DNA from: Certhia americana | Taxonomy: Eukaryota > Chordata > Aves > Passeriformes > Certhiidae | NCBI GenBank assembly: GCA_018697195.1 | Contig: CM031857.1 | Coordinates: 51,667,471-51,731,470, forward strand | Length of the DNA: 64,000 bases | Direction: 5' to 3' | Shown here: piece by piece, positions 60,901 to 64,000 of the stretch | Numbering within the stretch: position 1 is the stretch's first letter | Layout of the letters: every line of letters begins with the position of its first letter | The notes under the pieces: generated by a model | Seen by the model: only the letters and a program-made list of their open reading frames with translations | Told to the model about the DNA's origin: nothing | Database searches by the model: none | Made by a program: the position numbers and the translations under genes

Positions 60901-62761
60901 AATGAATGGGTGGAGCAATTGTGAATATGAAACTGTAGGGTGGGGCAAAGGGTTTAATTTGTGTGAAACAGGTAACAAGGTAAATGAGGGGAACTCCTGG
61001 TTTCTTTGGATGAACATTTTGAGGAATATTAATGGACCAGTCCATCCACTGGGACCATAAACTTCAAAATTAGTGCTTGTCAAAATGCATGCCCATGCAT
61101 TTAAAGCAGCTGTCTCAGTGCATTCAGCTCATCTCATCTCAAAATTTCATTCTAATGAAATAAAACAAACATAAACCAAATTTCACTATTTTAGTGCCTG
61201 AAGGGAAGGCAGTAGTAAGGTAAGTTATTTCAAAGGTGTAAGGCAGCACTGAAAATTTCTAATACCACATAAAACTCACATGCAGACAGAAATGACAAAT
61301 AGGAGACAATTCAATTTGTACTGTGTGAGAGAAAAGAAAAAAAACAGCTTGTCACGTGAAACAGCATGAGGCTCCCTGATCTGTAAGGTGCGAGCTGGCA
61401 GACCAGCAGAGCAGGAGTGACAAGTTTGTCAAAACATTCCCAGGGACCCCGAGGAAGGAGGATACACAGCACAGCCCTCCTGGAGCCCCTGCCCCACGCG
61501 GGTCCCTGTGCAGGGTTGGGCTGTGCCTGCTGGCAGTGCTGGCTGCACACTGGGTGTTACATCCAGCCCTTCTTGGTCCGTTCTGAGGCCCCTGATGCAG
61601 ATTGCATTACTCTCGTGTAAGCACATCTGGACTCAGAAGGGCCTGGGTTCAGGTGTCCCCGAGAGCAGGGCACAGAAGTGGTGCACCAAGAGCCCACCTT
61701 CCCTCCTCACCCTTCCCAAAAAACAGCAATTTTAAATCCCTGGTTGCTTTGTGTATCATCAGGCACTCTGCAATCAGTGGTAAGATTGATTTGAGGAGCT
61801 TCCCTAAGCAAATTACTGTGCAAACCTTAAGGCCATGTGTATACAAACAGGATTATTAAGTTTTGGTGCAAAGATCTTTAACCCTTTCACTCCTATCTGG
61901 TCTCCACACAGTGTACTTCACATTCTACTAGTGGTGTGTCAGGCTACAACAGAAACACAAAGTACCAGCAGTCTAGTGTCTTTTAATCAGTGGAAAGAGA
62001 TCAAGGAAAGTCATGGAATGGGCAACATTCATAATTCTTAATCTGAAATCTGAGCAAATTAGTCATGAAGGGATGTTTTGTTCAGCAGAATTAAACATTT
62101 TTATTCTCTCTCTTAATTTCACATAAATAACCAGCTTACAGAAAATGTCTAAAGATCTTTTTTTCCAGTGACAAATTTGGTTATGAAGAACATCCTCAAA
62201 AGCAATTTTGGGTTGTAGCATCATCTACCATCATCCACCTGAGCCCACTCAGGTGAAGATGCCTGGTGAGAATGATACAATCCACAGACAGGGGGAATAG
62301 AAGGGAAAAAATGCCAGCACAGCAGATTGATACTCAAGCAGCTGAGAAGAGTTAGGGGTCAAGATATCACCCGTAACCACCATGGGCAAAAAGCATGCAT
62401 CCAAAATTTGACAAGGTACAACTGAATCCTTCTCCACAGAAACTGTCCTAGAGATCCTGATGCCTGTTTAAAATGTAGGTTGCAAAAAATGAAAATATGC
62501 CTTTGAATGAAACTCCTAGATCCCCAAACCACCACAGATCTTCTCTGATTACCCGAAAGTTTCAAACCACTTAACCACACAAATGAATGACTCCAGAAAA
62601 AAAAATTAGTGAAGAACCAGTCACAACCTTGTGTATCATTCACCTGGGTATGCCATCCCTGTATATGGATTATTATAGTCATAACCACCAAAATCCTTAC
62701 CTGACTCTTTAGTCCAAAGCAAACCAGGGGCTGCTATGCACCACAAAATGTGAGAGCTCAT
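54997..62761 (-). CDS. Stomatin-family (band 7/SPFH) membrane protein, STOML3/STOM-like, 7 exons
   Basis: Monotopic hairpin membrane protein expected to oligomerise in cholesterol-rich membrane and modulate ion channels. Exons in transcript order: 62761-62701, 60624-60521, 59901-59829, 58600-58518, 56824-56621, 55740-55606, 55197-54997. All phases agree. The CDS is 861 nt including the stop, giving 286 aa (human STOM 288). The hairpin segment is about 31-54 (CGWILVSLSFLLV, ITFPISIW). The SPFH domain contains REYERAVVFRLGRIL, LPCTDTFIKVDLR, IPPQE, LLAQTTLRNVLG, REEIAHSIQ, QRAMAAEAEAARE and AAEGERNAS. The C-terminal STIVFPLPIN oligomerisation block is kept. Cys30, Pro47 and Cys87 match human stomatin numbering. 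Details such as VDGVVHYRIHSAV and LAGREEIAHSIQ resemble STOML3 more than STOM. It may be a separate paralogue, so no symbol is given. Confidence 0.92.
55330..55562 (+). mobile_element. CR1 LINE 3' end in the last intron of the stomatin-like gene
   Basis: GATATTAGGAAAAAAATTAAGT, AGGATGCCCAGGGAAGTGGTGGAGTC, TGTAGATGTGGTGCTTAGGGACATGG, GGGTTGGACTTGGTGATCTGAGAGGTCTTGTCCA and the ending CTGTGGTTCTATGA follow the CR1 3' end closely. It is antisense to the host gene and ends 44 bp from the exon 6 donor. Confidence 0.9.
58196..58385 (-). mobile_element. CR1 LINE 3' end in stomatin-like intron 4
   Basis: AGAATGGTTTGGTTGGAAGGGGCCTTAAAGATCATTCAGTTCCAACCCCC, CCATGGGCAGGGACACCTTCTACTA and GGTTGCTCAGAGCCCCATC are the inverted canonical avian CR1 terminus, fairly well preserved. 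It starts 1.4 kb downstream of exon 5's right edge and ends 133 bp before exon 4, so it lies in the intron between exons 4 and 5. Confidence 0.92.
62701..62761 (-). CDS. Stomatin-like exon 1 (predicted)
   Basis: An ATG (minus strand, complement of 62759-62761) with a purine at -3 opens 20 codons beginning MSSHILWCIAAPGLLWTKES and ending at a consensus CAG/GTAAGG donor. The phase-1 end fits exon 2, which starts inside an Ala codon. The resulting numbering puts Cys30, Pro47 and Cys87 exactly where human STOM has them. The N-terminus is unusually hydrophobic for a stomatin, whose N-tail is normally charged, so an alternative first exon cannot be excluded. Confidence 0.6.
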
Positions 62762-63720
62762 CACACAGCAAGTGTGGAAAAGCTCCAGGGTGCTGGAATA
62801 AGATTCACTTCATTTTTTCTTGATACACTCATTAGGGTACATCACAAACACACTTGGTAAACAAACTCATGATGTGGGTTTCACACTTGGAAAGCAAATG
62901 AAAAACTCAGTGTGGGCAAAAATCTGCCAAATCCCCTACAGCAACAAAAAGATGAAGTAGACTCAGCCTCTTTAACAACCATGTACCTCCCTGCTTTTTA
63001 CTTGGGACAGAAAAATTCTGTCTTCCCTAACTAGATCCCACTTTCCTCTCTCCAGCCCATCCCTCCATACAGAAGTGTATCAATAGCTGAATCAATCTTT
63101 TTCATCCATGGGGTCATATTGGCAGAAGGTGGATGCTGATGCCTCCTGGCAGGGTAGCATGAGGCAACTTGTTCTGTCACTGTCAGTGGCAGATTCTGAG
63201 TTTTCATCTCCAGTCTATGTCGGACATCAAATGTAGATCAAATGTACTTTTTGTTTTGTTTCGTTTTATTAGTTCTGCTCCTTTTTAATATTATTGAAAA
63301 AAATCCACTTGCACACACAAAACAAGGCTTACCAATCAGATGTTCTGTGTTCAATTTCTTGGGTCTCTCTCTCTGGGGATCCATCCCCTTAGAGGGAGGC
63401 TCTGATCCCCTCACAGATGAGATAGCAGCGTACCTTGAAACTGCAGGGCTCGTGCAAAATGCTGAGGAGTGAGGCAGGATGAGAGAAGAAGTCCCCTGTA
63501 TGAGAATCTTCTGGGATTTAGTTACCCTGGTGAGAAGGGGATGTTTACAAACAGCAAGTCTTGTGTCTCTGATGTAACTGGATGGTATTGTGGCCATCCT
63601 CTGCCTGGGGTGCACTTGGCCCAGCTGGTCTTAAACTCCACAACATACCAGCTGCAAATAATTTCCATAAAGCCATCACCAGAGATTTAAAAAAAAGATG
63701 AACAATACGGGAAGATAAAA
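62762..63720. other. Upstream region of the stomatin-like gene
   Basis: Expected promoter and 5' UTR side of the minus-strand gene. I see no CpG-rich stretch and no convincing TATA box, and the open frames on both strands look random. Confidence 0.4.
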
Positions 63721-63721
63721 T

Positions 63722-64000
63722 AAGTCCTATGAGGATCAGCTGAGGAAAACGAGGCTCAGGGGAGATGTTAACACTCTCTACTCCTGCCTGAAAGGAGGCT
63801 GTAGCAAAGTAAGGATTGGTCTCTTCTATCAAGAAACAAGCAACAGTATAAGAATAAATAAATCGTGCCAAGTGAGGCTTAGATTAAACATAAGGGAAAA
63901 CTTACTTCATCTAAAGAGTTGCCACACACTGGAACAGGCTACTCAGAGAAGTGGCAGAGTCCCCCTCCCTGGTGACATTTAAAGAACATGTAGATGTGGC
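63722..64000 (+). mobile_element. CR1 LINE fragment cut by the window edge
   Basis: GAGGCTCAGGGGAGATGTTAACACTCTCTACTCCTGCCTGAAAGGAGGCTGTAGC, then GGATTGGTCTCTTCT, AGGCTTAGATTAAACATAAGG, CACTGGAACAGGCTACTCAGAGAAGTGGCAGAGTC and GTAGATGTGGC, is the CR1 3' region in sense order. It appears to be the same subfamily as the copy at 55330. Its 3' end lies beyond the window. Confidence 0.9.

Noticed and set aside
60736..61083. 115-codon minus-strand frame as stomatin exon 1
   Set aside because: It ends in the wrong phase for exon 2 and shows no start-proximal similarity. The 62701-62761 exon fits in phase and length.
63238..63615. 125-codon minus-strand frame
   Set aside because: It overlaps an opposite-strand frame of similar length and shows no recognisable motif or splice structure.
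1..64000. tRNA, rRNA, CRISPR or bacterial-type mobile elements
   Set aside because: None seen. The sequence is vertebrate with CR1 LINE fragments.

Overview
The window looks like avian nuclear DNA. It has intron-rich genes and sparse repeats, nearly all of them 3' ends of CR1 (chicken repeat 1) LINEs. I see no bacterial-type operons, CRISPR arrays, tRNA or rRNA genes.

There are two protein genes in tail-to-tail orientation. The first, on the + strand (11340-52999), is a complete thioester complement component of C4 type. I could place all 41 coding exons. Every exon junction agrees in reading phase, giving an intact CDS of about 1684 codons after splicing. Diagnostic C4 features are an intact thioester cysteine and glutamine (so not C5), a basic beta-alpha junction, a six-cysteine C4a, and a second basic junction (RRKR) preceded by an acidic tyrosine-containing stretch. 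That second junction marks the three-chain C4 and is absent from C3 and C5. The catalytic isotype position is Asp, as in human C4A. The thioester reads GCAEQ instead of the usual GCGEQ.

The second gene, on the - strand (62761 down to 54997), is a 7-exon stomatin (band 7/SPFH) protein of about 286 residues. It is closest by eye to STOML3/STOM and keeps Cys30, Pro47 and Cys87 at the same numbers as human stomatin.

Layout: 1-11.2 kb holds no gene I can support. The C4 promoter region is at about 11.05-11.34 kb. The C4 gene runs from 11.3 to 53.0 kb, with scattered CR1 pieces and a probable solo LTR in introns. A convergent spacer lies at 53.0-55.0 kb. The stomatin-like gene spans 55.0-62.8 kb, and another CR1 element runs off the right edge.

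The best lead is biological. This is a C4 of the Asp isotype beside a stomatin-like gene instead of the usual MHC neighbours (CYP21, TNX, CenpA). That fits the ancient non-MHC 'D-type' C4 lineage that I recall being reported for non-mammalian jawed vertebrates. On top of that it has an altered thioester ring residue and an altered factor I site.
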